This document shows, one piece after another, positions 1-10,859 of a stretch of 64,000 nt of DNA; the stretch's first letter is position 1; each line of letters opens with the position of its first letter. The stretch is taken from positions 260,519,077-260,583,076 of the forward strand of contig CM057349.1 in NCBI GenBank assembly GCA_030015575.1, read 5' to 3'. The notes under the pieces are model-generated. The model worked only from the letters and a program-made list of their open reading frames with translations. It had not been told where the DNA came from and ran no database searches. The stretch comes from Agapanthus africanus (taxonomy: Eukaryota > Streptophyta > Magnoliopsida > Asparagales > Amaryllidaceae). Position numbers and translations under genes: made by a program.

Positions 1-1529
1 TCTATACCAAGTTTCCTTTTGTAGATCCATTTGCATCCAACGGGTTTTACCCCAGGTGGAGCAATATCCAAGGTCCACACTTTATTGGCGTACATGGACT
101 CCATTTCGGATTGCATTGCTTCCTGCCACTTATCAGAGTCCCTACTGATAATGGCCTGCCTGAAACTGGTAGGGTCATCTTCTTCCAAGATGCAATCCTC
201 TCGATCCCCGTCAATGAGAAAACCGTAGTATCTCTCGGGCGGATGAGAAATCCTACCAGATCTGCGGAGTGGCTGAGGTTCGTTTGGGGTTATTGAATCT
301 AGCGGTTCCTCCAAATTTTCAGTTATATTTTGTGGTCGCTGAATTTCTTCCAGTTCTACCGAACTCCCACTAGCTTCTTTTGCAAGAAACTCTCTTTCTA
401 AAAAGGTAGCGTGGCGAGATACAAACACCTTCTGTTCCTCAGTGTGGTAGAACAGATATCCTAGTGAGTTTTTAGGATATCCCACAAAATTACACAGAAC
501 TGACCGTGCCTCTAGCTTGTCCGCTTTCTGTGTTTTCACATAGGCCGGACAACCCCATATCTTAATAAATTTAAGACATGGTTTCTTACTGCTCCATATT
601 TCATACGAAGTTTTAGGCACAGATTTGGACGGAACTTGATTCAAAAGGTATGCTGCTGTCTGAAGCGCATGTCCCCAGAATGAAAGAGGTAACTCAGCAC
701 TACTCATCATGGAGCGAACCATATCCAATAGGGTACGATTCCTCCGCTCCGATACACCGTTGTGCTGTGGTGTATAAGGAGGAGTAAGCTGAGAGAGAAT
801 ACCATTCTCTTTTAAGTAATCTAGGAATTCCGTGCTTAAGTACTCCCCTCTTCTATCAGACCGGAGGATCTTGATACTTTTGCTAGTCTGGTTCTCTACT
901 TCGTTTCTGAATTCCTTGAATTTCTCAAAAGCTTCAGATTTGTGTTTCATAAGATACACATATCCGAATCTAGAGAGATCGTCAGTGAATGTGATGAAGT
1001 ATGAGAACCCACCCCTTGCATGTATAGACATCGGACCACATACATCACTGTGTATGAATCCCAAGAGCTCTGCTGCCCTCTCTCCATGTCCGGTGAACGG
1101 AGATTTGGTCATCTTTCCTTTGAGACAAGACTGACAAGTTTCATAAGATGAAAACTCGAACGTATCCAAGAGTCCATCTTTATGCAACTTACTCAGTCTT
1201 TTCTCTCCGATATGACCAAGTCTACAATGCCACAAGTAGGATTCATTCGTATCTGAATTCTTCCTCTTGCGTGTGTTTTGTACATTGAGAACTGTATTCT
1301 GATTTAGAACGTAGATACCATTACACAGTGTACCTTCTGCAACCAGTACCTTATGAAGGTAAATGTTCATGATATTTCTATCAAGAACAAAGTCATATCC
1401 ATCTTTATCGAGTAAAGAAACTGATATGATGTTGCAAACCATGGAAGGTACATAGTAGCAATCGTTCAAAATCATAGTCTTGCCATTTGGCAATACTAGG
1501 TGATATTCACCGACGGCTGCCACATTAAC
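1..1529 (-). CDS. pol: Copia pol: integrase and start of reverse transcriptase (open to edge)
   Basis: The frame stays open for about 509 codons from 1529 to the window edge; I followed it codon by codon and five motifs fall in one frame. Going down in coordinates: GAG-pre-integrase with WHCRLGHI near 1232-1209, the CQSC part of the HHCC zinc site near 1130, then the integrase core with catalytic Asp in HSDVCGP (codon 1046-1044), Asp in RSDRRGE (857-855) and Glu in NGVSERRN (749-747). The last two are separated by 35 residues, the D35E spacing of retroviral-type integrases. A proline/acid-rich linker follows, then RT begins (VWTL, then KWIYKRK near 32-12). Integrase joins the cDNA ends to target DNA. 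The frame is cut from the upstream protease frame by one TAA at 1532-1530. Confidence 0.92.
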
Positions 1530-1847
1530 TTATGCTCCGTTCGCTACTCTGAGCGACATATCACCCGGTGCAACTTTCCTACTTTTTCTCAGTCCCTGCA
1601 ATAAATTACAGATATGAGATCCTGATCCGGTATCAAGTACCCAGGAGGTAGGGCTGACCGTAAAACAGTTCTCAATTACAAGAACACCTGAAGTAGATGC
1701 AAAACCATGCTTCTTCTTCAACTGGGTATCCTGGGAATCCATACAATCCCCTTTCCCTTGCTCATACTTATGACTGTTGTCACAAGTTAGAGCCGAACCA
1801 ACGTTCCCCAGCCCCGAATAAGAATTCGGATCGGTCAAGCGATACAT
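1530..1847 (-). CDS. pol: Copia aspartic protease segment, ends at an in-frame TAA
   Basis: From the first in-frame ATG (1847-1845) the frame reads about 105 codons to a TAA at 1532-1530. Its C-terminal half has the retrotransposon protease active site (WVLDTGSGSHIC, catalytic Asp in DTG), followed by NLLQGLRKSRK, a typical copia sequence. The protease cuts the Gag-Pol polyprotein. The frame is also open upstream of the ATG to about 1925 but without an ATG. After the stop the same frame continues directly into integrase, so a single substitution or stop-codon readthrough separates them. No CCHC zinc knuckle or other gag domain is seen upstream. Confidence 0.85.
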   Translation of the reverse strand: MYRLTDPNSYSGLGNVGSALTCDNSHKYEQGKGDCMDSQDTQLKKKHGFASTSGVLVIENCFTVSPTSWVLDTGSGSHICNLLQGLRKSRKVAPGDMSLRVANGA

Positions 1848-1883
1848 TTTATTATCTTGATTAGGGCGTGAAATGGTTGCTAC

Positions 1884-1905
1884 CTGGAGAGAGAGAAAAG
1901 AAACA
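1884..1905 (-). promoter_or_regulatory. Pyrimidine tract ending in CAG before protease (splice-acceptor-like)
   Basis: Read on the minus strand, an almost pure C/T run ends in CAG at 1886-1884, about 37 nt before the protease ATG. The same tract-plus-AG sits at the same place in N1, N2 and both T copies, which favours a 3' splice site. That use is inference; no donor was identified. Confidence 0.45.
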
Positions 1906-2354
1906 CTCAGCGTGCGCTCTTGCAAGTTTAGATTGGTTTTTAATTTATCTAAACAGGATGGCTCCCACTGTCTCTCGAATCCCTCCTCAAACCATAAAGG
2001 AAGAATTAGTCAGGATCAATCTCACCGTACAATACTTGCTTAACCGTTCAGCCAGGCCAGTGTCGGTACTTCGAGGGAGGTTTTCCAACGCTTTCGCGAT
2101 GTTCCTTAATTAAGTAACCTCTTTTCCCTGTGGGCGTAGCCCCGCTAACACCTTTCTAGACACCTACTTGGTTTATAGCATTGATCGTTAAGCGAGAAAG
2201 TTCCCGAGGAGTAGCATATACTCACAGTAGGATCGGGATCCAAATATCATCGCGTGACAAAACTGAAGGAATCCTACCAGAATCATCACACTCCAAATGG
2301 TATGCAACATTAGCAAGTTTCAGTACTTTTGAAACTCCCGATGTGGTTTTTGCC

Positions 2355-2580
2355 CCTAGGACCCAAGTGACCTTGACGAATAATCAACAAATCAAAAGGT
2401 CCTAGTCAAGTTCAACCCGTCGTTATCCAGGATTGCATTAGACCCGCCCGCATAATCCTTAACGAATAATCAACAAAATTATGCGACCGTCCTAACCAAT
2501 CGCATCTATCAGTGCAACAGAGAATTATTACTTAGCTACCGTTCACTGTGCCTTGACGAATAATCAACAAACGCAGCACG
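2355..2580 (-). other. Three-fold stem-loop array in the E1 leader
   Basis: Three copies of one module, at 2371-2390, 2457-2476 and 2551-2570. On the minus strand each reads TTGTTGATTATTCGTCAAGG, apart from one change in the middle copy, and folds as TTGA/TCAA with a 7-nt loop. The copy at 2371-2390 is also enclosed by AGGACC (2403-2398) and GGTCCT near 2360. N1, N2 and T have three modules at the same place with different loops. Confidence 0.6.
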
Positions 2581-2699
2581 AATACTAAGTATTAATTATC
2601 AGAAACGACGGAGGGCTATGGCTGGGTTTTTGGCGAAAAACCCGTTAACGTAATGAACTTGATGTAGTTGAAGGAACATGATAGCCCTTTTTGAAAATA

Positions 2700-2960
2700 T
2701 AGTGGCGAAAAACTCTTGCTAAAGAGGTCACTCCCCGTGAAGGGATCTCGGCTCTTTCCTCGTCGAATGAGGTGCAGGATATTCCAAACTGAATACCTCG
2801 ATGCAAAGCAAGAATAATCGACTATAGTGAAGTTATTACCCTGACGCAAACTTTTTGTCCAAGGGGTCACTCCCGATGAAGGGATCTCGGCCCTTTCCTC
2901 GTCGACTGAGGTGCTGGGCATTCATAACCGAATACCTCGATGCAAAACAAAAGTGAACGT
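2700..2960 (-). repeat. E1 leader repeat block, two diverged copies
   Basis: Two related copies of about 130 bp, each with a TTTGCATCG-like start, a CCTC/GAGG stem-loop, and TCCC/GGGA around a 6-nt loop (loops ttcacg and ttcatc), then GTGACC. The short ORFs at 2616-2921 and 2836-3024 are reading-frame by-products of this repeat. Confidence 0.65.
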
Positions 2961-3099
2961 CCTTATAATAACAGCTTTTTGAAAAATTGTTCCAACAACG
3001 TCTTTTAGGTTTATTTTCTTGCATTAGTTCTTTTAATGTGTCCCATCATTTAAATCCTACCATTGCAGAAAACAACCAAAATATGACGTACGCTTATGA

Positions 3100-3182
3100 C
3101 ATTCGCATTCGCCACGGGGCCCTGTCATCACCCGTTAGGTTACTTAACTAACGACAGAGCGGGGGCTGGGCTAGCGCGGCTG
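3100..3182 (-). other. Nested-stem element in the E1 leader
   Basis: Homologous by eye to 10721-10803 (N1), 24598-24680 (N2) and 43977-44059 (T). Its core is CGTTAG / CTAACG around a short A/T-rich loop, with CCCC/GGGG-type pairing outside it. An RNA role is inference. Confidence 0.5.
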
Positions 3183-3928
3183 AAAAACATAAGCAACGCC
3201 TAAATAGTTATTATATATAGATATATAGTAATGATAGCCAATCCAGATCACAGATGGACACTTTGGATATACTAGGAACCCGCGATTCGTTCGAGCCTGC
3301 AACGAAAAGCGGATTACACAGTCGTGATGAATAGCCAATACCCTACCCAAGACCCCTACGGGTGCGGCAAACTACCCGCCAAGTACCCGAAGCGAAGCAA
3401 CCTCCCTCAACACCGTGAGTAGGCCACTCGGCACTTCGAGATACCCGGTAGTTTGTGCACCCCCTCCATGGGTCTATCCTAGGAGCAAAAACAGTAAAAA
3501 GAATTATACAATGACGGCTACAACCCCGACCCGGTTGTGCGGCCATACAAATAATATTACATCAATTTACAAATTTATTACATGAATGAAAGAAAAAGAA
3601 ACTCTCATCTCACATCCACCCCGGCTATTCATCCGCGACAATCCAACGAGTTCATATACACAAACCATCAACAACACAGATCATAGATATGTATAACCCC
3701 CACTAATCGACATATAGCGATTAGTAGACGTTCAATACACATATAACATTACAGATATAACCATTAGTCAAAGTCTACAGAACATTGACCAAAAAATACG
3801 GATTTTTAAGCCCCAAAAACAAATTTTTCTTTCTGGAAAATCTGGGCAGAAAAATCATATTTCAAAAATCCCAAAATACCCATATAAGAATACTACAGCA
3901 AACAGGATCCCCAACCGAGCAAGCTTAT

Positions 3929-3944
3929 GCCGCGGAACCGCGGC
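3929..3944 (-). other. GC palindrome GCCGCGG-AA-CCGCGGC near the PBS
   Basis: A 7-bp perfect dyad about 195 nt downstream of the PBS. T has the equivalent (with GGATCC at its centre) about 185 nt from its PBS. This position would suit a dimer-initiation or packaging palindrome; that function is inferred. Confidence 0.5.
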
Positions 3945-4138
3945 GCTTTAAACGAGTTGGGTGATCAATTTTCTTCAGTATTCTATAAAAAGCCTGAGCC
4001 GATTTTTAGTGTATGATTTATTAATTTTGGAACAGATCTGAAAATCGGCAGGAACTTGAAATTTCCGGGGTGTTTTGCGGTTTTTCGTCCGGTCGAAACT
4101 CTAAATACTTTCCTAAAATGCTAGGGTGTGTTTAGTTA

Positions 4139-4151
4139 GGCTCTGATACCA
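4139..4151 (-). promoter_or_regulatory. E1 primer-binding site (initiator tRNA-Met)
   Basis: The minus strand reads TGGTATCAGAGCC, complementary to the 3' end of plant initiator tRNA-Met. One base separates it from the 5' LTR. It primes minus-strand cDNA synthesis. Confidence 0.95.
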
Positions 4152-4152
4152 C

Positions 4153-6319
4153 TGTTAGGTCCACGTTACCTCTCCCGGTACTTTCGGGGTTGCGGAAACG
4201 GTAAAACAAAAATTTTTCTGGACTTGGTAACATGGACCGTAAAAGCCGGATCTTTACTAAACAACATACTAAAATCCTAACTAGAGATATATCTACTCGG
4301 TTAGGGGTTATACCTCAACTTGATCTCCTTCTCTTCTTGTTGTTCTTCTCCTTGCTTGCTCCGAGGGTTGATCCGAACTTTGGTCACCTCCGCGGCCTCC
4401 TTGAGTCAAAGACGATCCACCCGAGAGATGTACACCGAGCTCCACCTCGAGCCGAGGTAACTAGGGCAAAGAGATTGCTAATCTAGAAGCCCTAGGATGT
4501 GTAGAAGTGGTAGAGGGACGGTTTTGTCTTTGTGGGATCTTTATCTCTCAACACATGAGATCAAAAGATGAATCAAGAGGAGGAAGAAGGAGGAGCTAAC
4601 AACCATGCTGCATTTCTTTTCTTCTCATGAGAAAGAGCAAGAGAGAGAATGAGAAAAGAATTGTGAGCATAAGAAAATGAACCATGGTTCAATAATGCAA
4701 AAACAATATCATTACTAATCCTATCAAGATAAAGTTTGATGGTTACATTGAAATGACCATTATCATAATCAAAATAGAAAAAGAAAAAGAAAAGAAGAGT
4801 GTAGATCTCTCTTGAAAGTCAATGGTCAACATGGTCAACCGGTCAACAAAGTCAAGAGAGGTCAATGGGGTCAAATGGTCAATGCAATTAGCCATCATAA
4901 AATTATCACTAAAAGGATTAGTAAATGATGTCCGTGGCTCATAATGGTTTTGACCAAACGAACTGTCAAAACCCTAATGAGCCTGCCACATAACGGTTTT
5001 GGCCGAACCAACTGCCAAAACCCTGATGAGGCACCTCCTCCTTCATCGCTCCGGAAAACTGTGCATACACACCTTCATCCGCATTCTGTAGAATGCGGAT
5101 GCGCAGAAGACAAAACAAATCCTTCCGTGCAATACTAGGATCTGGCTTAAACCAAAGCCCACTAGTATTGCCTGCCCGAACACCACACGAACATAAGTGT
5201 ACGTAAGTGATCGCAGCCCTGCCGTAAAACCATACGGCCTCTACACATTTCGCCCAGTGCAGGGAAACTCTCTGTGTGGGACTCTAAACACTCGACACTA
5301 CGCTGGCAGTGGGTTTAACCACAGACCGCAAGCGGCACTAGCTGTACGTAACGGTCCCCAGGTAGATGTCGATAAGAAGGCCGATGAGGTGAACCCATCC
5401 GAACTCCTACTAAGCCTGTATGTGACAATCTCCGTACAGTCCGGTCTGTTCGTCTGATACATCGCATGGCGGGCCTAGGGGGTGGTAAACGTCAGTCCCC
5501 TAATAGCGGTACAAGTCGTGTCGGAGTGAAGCCCATTACACCCTGAGATAACACTGGAAACCTACCAGTATATCTCGCTTGCCCTGACCAGGGACTACTC
5601 GTGTAATGGCTCTCCTAGACACAGCGCGATGTCAACCCCCAATACCGGGAGAGACGAATCCTGTCTAACCGTCACTGCCTCCAAGTGCTTCGGGACTGCA
5701 CCCAACTACTACCTGTTTGCACGACTCGGTAGAGCCGTGGTAGGGTAGTAATCAAAGAACAGTGGGAACACACTCGAGGCGAAGTGGCAGTGTCAAGTCA
5801 GCGGACTAAGCTGTACTCATGTTACCTGGGAACTGATAACTGACGATAGGTATAATACCAACCATCAGTTCCCGACGAGTCCTGTCCAGTGTACTCATAA
5901 CCTAACGAGCACCTGCATACTATCTCAAGTACGACGTACTGACGGCTGTGGGACAGACCGTCTCACATGCTGGGATGAGAAGCGCATACGCTAGTCTACT
6001 CCGGAGTATCGATGCCCTGTCTTGATAATCCCACGACTAGGGACGTGTATAAGGATGTGCTTGTGGATTACCCAGCCCCCACGAGTGTGATCGCCATCAC
6101 AACGCCGGTAATCAAGCAAAGATCGTAAGGGCTCTACTAATGCGTATAGGTGATATAATAAAGAAACACACATGTACACATTAAAGCAGAGACAAACCAA
6201 GTAGCATACTACTATATTGAGCAAGATTGTCTATACAACTGTGAATATCCCAAGCTTCCATCAAGTAATATACATGCTATTATGATACAGTAATGGCCTC
6301 TAGGGCATATACACTAACA
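4153..6319 (-). repeat. E1 5' LTR (2,167 bp)
   Basis: On the minus strand it starts TGTTAGTGTATATGCCCTAG at 6319 and ends ACCTAACA at 4153, next to the PBS. It carries the U3/R/U5 signals that drive and terminate element transcription. A perfect 12-bp dyad lies at 5076-5101 (CATCCGCATTCT and its complement around GT). Short ORFs inside (4232-4486, 5197-5457, 5991-6224) have no recognisable product. Confidence 0.94.
5076..5101. repeat. Perfect 12-bp inverted repeat in the E1 LTR
   Basis: CATCCGCATTCT, GT, then the exact complement. The N-family LTR has an imperfect counterpart near 8587-8613, so the dyad is shared between LTR families. Confidence 0.7.
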
Positions 6320-6826
6320 AGTATGGACTTTAGAAGTTTCTCCTGAAGGGGTAAAACCCATTGGGAGCAAGTGGATCTTCAAGAAAAAACTTGGTGTAGA
6401 TGGGAAAGTGGAGACTTTCAAAGCTAGACTTGTTGCAAAGGGTTTTCGTCAACGACCAGGTGTCGATTATGACGAAACCTTTTCTCCAGTGGCTATGCTT
6501 AAATCCATCTGGATGATGCTTACCATCGCTGCATATCAAGACTACGAAATCTGGCAAATGGATATTAAGACCGCCTTTCTAAATGGTGATTTAGAAGAGT
6601 GCGTGTACATGACTCAGCCAGAGGGATTCGTAGACAGTAGGAGGAGCGGAAAGGTGTGCAAGTAACTTAAATCCATTTATAAATTAAAGCAAGTATTGCG
6701 GAGTTGGAACATCTGCTTTGACGTCGTTATCAAAGAGTTTGATTTCGTCAAAAACGTAGATGAACCTTGTATATACAAGAAGGTAGCAGAGAGTAAGGTT
6801 GTCTTCCTCATATTGTACGTGGACGA
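6320..6826 (+). pseudogene. pol: Element H: reverse transcriptase fragment, cut at YVDD
   Basis: From 6321 one frame encodes copia RT: KWIFKKK, VETFKARLVAKGF, DETFSPVA, then the first catalytic Asp in QMDIKTAFLNG and the motif YMTQPEGFVD. One TAA at 6663-6665 breaks the frame; the same frame continues (SIYKLKQ, RSWN, FDFVKN, DEPCIYKK) to LYVD at 6826. There solo LTR S1 enters within the second Asp codon of YVDD, and the remaining coding sequence resumes at 31765. The upstream side is cut by E1 at 6320. RT copies element RNA into cDNA; this copy is doubly interrupted and non-functional. Confidence 0.93.
6822..6826. repeat. Target duplication of S1, left copy (gacga)
   Basis: gacga here and at 31765-31769, directly outside the ends of S1. 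This proves that the 24.9 kb between them is a composite insertion into one site of H pol. Confidence 0.95.
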
Positions 6827-7288
6827 TGTTAGTTGTATGTATGCCCTAGAGGCCAGTATTGTACAGATGATGTATATTATATTGGATGCTTGGACATATA
6901 TAGAGATGACTTTCTTGCTCGATATGATAGTATGTTATCTGGTTGATCTTTATCTTAACATGTATACTTGTCTCTTTATACTGTCTTATAGTTACATGTT
7001 GGTAAAGCCCTTAGGATGAGTACTTGACTACCTGGACTATGATGCGGATCATACTAGTGAGGACATGGTAGTCCATAAGTACATCCTTCAAGGTCCCTAA
7101 TCGTGAGTGTATCGAGACGGGGCATCGATATACCAGTGTAGACTAGCGTATACGCTTCTCGACCCATGAGATGGGCGATGGATGATCCCATATCCATTGG
7201 TGTTTGACATCAGAGATGGTATACGGGTGCTCGGTGGAGACTGGGTACACTGGATGGACTCGCCGAGAACTCCCAGATGGTATTATAC
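6827..7288 (+). repeat. S1 segment 1 (LTR 5' part)
   Basis: Closely similar by eye to 32760-33220 of the H 3' LTR. Its last five bases (tatac) are the left TSD of N1. The ORF running out of H pol across this junction (6696-7019) is partly LTR sequence. Confidence 0.92.
7284..7288. repeat. N1 target duplication, left copy (tatac)
   Basis: Matches 17495-17499 exactly; together they rejoin the interrupted S1 sequence. Confidence 0.95.
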
Positions 7289-9525
7289 TGTTGGAGATAG
7301 TGCCCTCAGAGTCAATTATTAGGTCACAGGTACGTGATTGTAATGATTGAGGGAGGACCTATCCCGGTAGGACAGTCTTACTCGAGATGATAGTATGCTA
7401 TCTGGTTTACCTTTATCATCGTGTACTGTTTTAAGTGACATGACACGTCGCTATTACACGTTGATAGAGCCCCTAGGATTCTTGCTTGACCACCAGCAGT
7501 ATGAGGGCGATCATATAAGTGGGAGCTGGGGGTCTACAAGCATATCCTTAAAAGGTCCCTAGTCGTGGGAGTTTTGAGACCGGGCATCGATACTCCATTA
7601 GTAGACTAGTGTATACAGTCGAGACCCCGACGAGGGGCGGTGGCCGGTCTCACAAGCCACTGGTGTCAGTTGGATCACCTAAGATGTATACAGGTGCTCA
7701 TTGGGTTATGAGTACACCGGACAGGACTCGCCGGGAACATGCTAGTTGGTCATATACCAGACGTCAGATGGCAGTTCCCTGGTGACATGTGTGCAGGTTA
7801 GTTCATCGACCTGGGGATCGTCATTTGTCTCGTGTGAGTTCCCACTGTACTTTGATTACTACCCTACCACGGCTCAAAGGAGTCGTGCAAACAGGTTTTA
7901 GTTGGGTACAGTCCCGAGCCACATGGAGGCAGTGAGCGTATCCTCAGGGGTTCGTCTCTCCCGGTATTGGGGGTGAGGTCGTGCTGTGTCTAGGAGAGCC
8001 ATTACACAAAGTCCTTGGCCAAGGCAAGGAGATTTACTGGTAGGTATTCCAGTAGTATCTCAGGGTGTTCTGGGCTACACTCCGACACGACTTGTACCGC
8101 TTTTGGGGGTCTGACTTTTACCAACCCCCTAGGCCCGCCATGCGATACTCATAGACGAACGGACCGGACTGCACGGATATTGTCACTGACAGGCTCAGTA
8201 GGGTGTCAGGATGAGTTCGCTCATCGACGTCCCTTTTAGTCAATAGCTGGTGGCCCGTTACGTATTGGCTTATACCTCTGACGTGCTAGTGGTTAAATCC
8301 ACAGCCATAGTATTGACGAGTCTTTAGAGTCCACCACACTTTCAGTTACTCAGCTTTCGGGCGAAACGCTGTAGAGGCCGTATGGAGATATGGCAGGGTC
8401 CGATCAGATACGTGCGGTATTGCACGGATCAGGATCGGACAGTTTGTACTAGTAGCCGTATAGGTATATGGCAGGGTTCGATCAGATACGTGCGGTATTG
8501 CACGGATCAGGATCGAACGGATATTACTAGCCGGCTTTGGTTTAAGCCGGTCCTAGTTTAGTACAGTGTAGATTTTGTCTCATTGCATTTGTATCCGGAC
8601 GGAATACAGATGCGGGTGTGTATGCACAGTATTGGGGTTTTCCTGTAGTTTATTACGGGACCAGTTTTCTGGAGTTGCCAGTTTGCATTCCGTTCCGGCC
8701 GGTTTTCCTTTGTTCTTTCCCTGCCGGACTTTTCCGATGGAGGGGGTTATTTGCAATTGTGCAAATAACATTTGTGGAGGGGGTTTCTTGTAAATGTTTG
8801 ATTATGATAGCTATCATTTTCTTTTCAACCATGCTTTTGCTTTATGAGATTTGATTGTGATAAAGTGAGGGTATGGGTTTAATAGTGAAAGGCATGGTTG
8901 TATGTTTCTTTGTCCCTTGATGTGGTCACCTCTTCTCATCTCCTACACTCACCTCCCTTATTGCTTCATATTCTTTCCTCCTCCATTTTCTAAGTTCATA
9001 AGTTTTTTCATGGTTGAGTGAGAAGAAGAAAAGAGAAGGAGAGAGCTTCATCCTTGAGAGTGTTTTTCATTCTTGATCTCTTTTCATGCCAAGAAAAATG
9101 AAAGCACCATTTTTCATACCTTCATTCCTCCATCTTCAAAAGGCAACCAAAACCCCAATGAGACATAAACCCTACACATCCTACAGCGAGCCTTGGGCAT
9201 GTCGAGTTGCCGGCTTCATGCGCGAGTTGCCTCGGTATAGAGGCGGGAGCCCGTAAAAGTACCCGGCTTCGTGGTGCCCTTTCCGACGAGGAGGAGACGG
9301 ACGGAGATCCCGCGAGGAGATCGGAGTGGAGATGAAGACCGGAGGACTTGGATCGTCGGTATACATCTCTTCCCTTTCTTATTGTAGCGTAGACTTGTTA
9401 ATGGTTACGATCCGGAGTTTAGTGCGCGGTGGTGCCGGTTTGCAAAGTCCGCAAAAATTTAAGTTTATCACCGTTTCCGCATTCCGGCGTCGGATTGACG
9501 GCCGGGGCGCCGCCGTGCACTTACA
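7289..9525 (+). repeat. N1 5' LTR
   Basis: Starts TGTTGGAGATAGTGCCC and ends CCGTGCACTTACA. It holds a pair of 43-nt hairpins (8398-8518). The small ORFs (8015-8239, 8575-8793, 9326-9559) recur in every N LTR because the DNA is conserved; none resembles a known protein. Confidence 0.95.
8398..8518 (+). other. Twin 43-nt hairpins in the N-family LTR
   Basis: Two copies 78 bp apart, 8398-8440 and 8476-8518. The stem ends are GTCCGATC/GATCGGAC in the first and GTTCGATC/GATCGAAC in the second, a paired change that keeps base pairing. Inner arms are CGTGC/GCACG. Counterparts are at 16367-16409 and 16445-16487 (N1 3' LTR), 18969-19011 and 19048-19090 (N2), 60483-60525 and 60561-60603 (N3). Confidence 0.7.
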
Positions 9526-9526
9526 G

Positions 9527-9538
9527 TGGTATCAGAGC
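9527..9538 (+). promoter_or_regulatory. N1 primer-binding site
   Basis: TGGTATCAGAGC, one base after the LTR end; complementary to the 3' end of initiator tRNA-Met. Confidence 0.95.
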
Positions 9539-10720
9539 CTCGCCATTAACTTAGTCTAGCTTTGTGTAATGTGTTTTTCAGTTCCGATCGATCGAAATGT
9601 CCAAAAACCCGTATTTGCCCACGACAGTTTCTGTTGAAAATTTTTGGTCTCGAAAATTTTTTCAGGTTGTAAAATATTGATGTACTGGAAAATCTAAGAG
9701 TTCTGTAAAAATTTGACGAAGTAACTCCACAGTTGGAGCGCGGAACCGCCGCGAAAACCCCCTTTGTGCGGCCCTTCCGCCGCGCACTATTCACATCACT
9801 TCACCATTTTTTTACAGAGGCATTCTGGGCTTAAAATATGGGCTTTGGAATATTAAAGTTGGGCCAATTGTTTCTGTGAGTGCTACAGTTTTCTTTGGGG
9901 CCCACTTGTTAATTGTTTGATCAATCGGAAATTTTTTAAACACATTTTTCACAGTATTTACATTATATCTGCGACCGTGAATGTCACTCGATCGGTAAAT
10001 CCGGTCTAACTGCTATAGCCCGGTTAGACGGATTTGCGAACGTGACTTTCACGTTGATGTTCTATGTATTTTCTGTGATGTTGCGGATCGGTCGTGGGGG
10101 ATAGCCTGGATGCAATGCTAGTACAGTTTTATTGTATTATGTACATTTGATATTGCGGGGCGAGCGTCCGACATGTGGACTGCCGTCACTGCCTGACTGT
10201 ATTATTCTTTTGGGGCACGACCTGGTTGCGGTCGATGTACCCGGTGTATGTATATTTTACTTTCTGTACTAGGATTGCCCTGCGGTGGGGTGCACGGATA
10301 GCCGGGTTCTAGAAGACAACAAGCCCGCATCTCATGGCATTGGGACGGAGGGGGCTTCACTCCAGGATTGGCTGGCTATCCGCCGCACTCGTAGGGGGTA
10401 CAGGTTGACCCAGGAGGGGTGCCCAAGTTACCGGATTCCGTGAAGTGCTGGGTGGTCCATTCACGGTGCTGAAGGGGGCTGCCTCGCTTCAGGTTTTGGC
10501 GGGTGACTTGCCGCGCCCGTAGGGGTCTAGGTTTTCATTGCACAGGCTATCCACACGACCAGGGGAACGTCGGGTTTCAGCGGCTCTGTGAAACCCGGGG
10601 ATCCCAGATATCTGTATTGTTCTGTGATGCTGTACATTTCTGTGATGCTGCATTTTATTCACGCCTTGAGCGAAATACTATATATTGGTATATATATTAG
10701 TAGATGTTGTATATGTTTTT

Positions 10721-10803
10721 CATCCGCGCTAGTCCAGTCCCCGCTCTGCCGTTAGTTAGCTAACCTAACGGGTGATGACGGGACCCAGTGGCGAATGCGG
10801 ATG
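10721..10803 (+). other. Nested-stem leader element (N1)
   Basis: Outer stem CATCCGC (10721-10727) with GCGGATG (10797-10803), middle GTCC with GGAC, inner CCGTTAG with CTAACGG. In T the middle pair is CCTG with CAGG and the inner stem is kept. The sequence shows potential RNA folding; any function (packaging, dimerisation, translation) is inference. Confidence 0.6.
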
Positions 10804-10859
10804 GCATATACGTACGTCAGTATATTTTCGTTCTTTGTGGTGTGATTAATTGATGGGAC

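Larger units (their letters stand above)
1906..4138 (-). other. E1 untranslated leader, no gag found
   Basis: About 2.2 kb between PBS and protease. Only short ORFs occur here (for example 2616-2921 and 3343-3546 minus) and none looks like gag. Stretches align by eye to the leaders of N1, N2 and T in the same order: GC palindrome near the PBS, a block at about 3340-3560, the nested stem at 3100-3182, two copies of a repeat block at about 2700-2960, three small stem-loops at 2355-2580, and a conserved run at about 1930-2110 ending at the pyrimidine tract. Confidence 0.75.
1..6319 (-). mobile_element. E1: Ty1/copia element, 5' part, runs off the left edge
   Basis: On the minus strand the order is 5' LTR (6319-4153), PBS (4151-4139), a leader of about 2.2 kb, protease, integrase and the start of reverse transcriptase, the copia order. 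The rest of RT, RNase H and the 3' LTR lie left of the window, so length and target duplication cannot be checked. It is inserted in the RT gene of element H, whose coding sequence resumes at 6320; the bases next to the LTR there are agtat, the expected TSD. No gag-like ORF is visible between PBS and protease. It has the best preserved integrase of the window. Confidence 0.93.

Noticed and set aside
3343-3546. Minus ORF in the E1 leader as a gag remnant
   Set aside because: No gag motif, and the aligned interval in T and N1 is noncoding and conserved outside this frame.
4139-4151. tRNA gene remnants
   Set aside because: GCTCTGATACCA matches only the last bases of tRNA-Met and lies next to LTRs; these are primer-binding sites.
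9181-9366. Recurrent ~61-aa and ~72-aa ORFs in every N LTR
   Set aside because: They recur because LTR DNA is nearly identical; both strands are open in the same place, codon use shows no bias and no domain is recognised.
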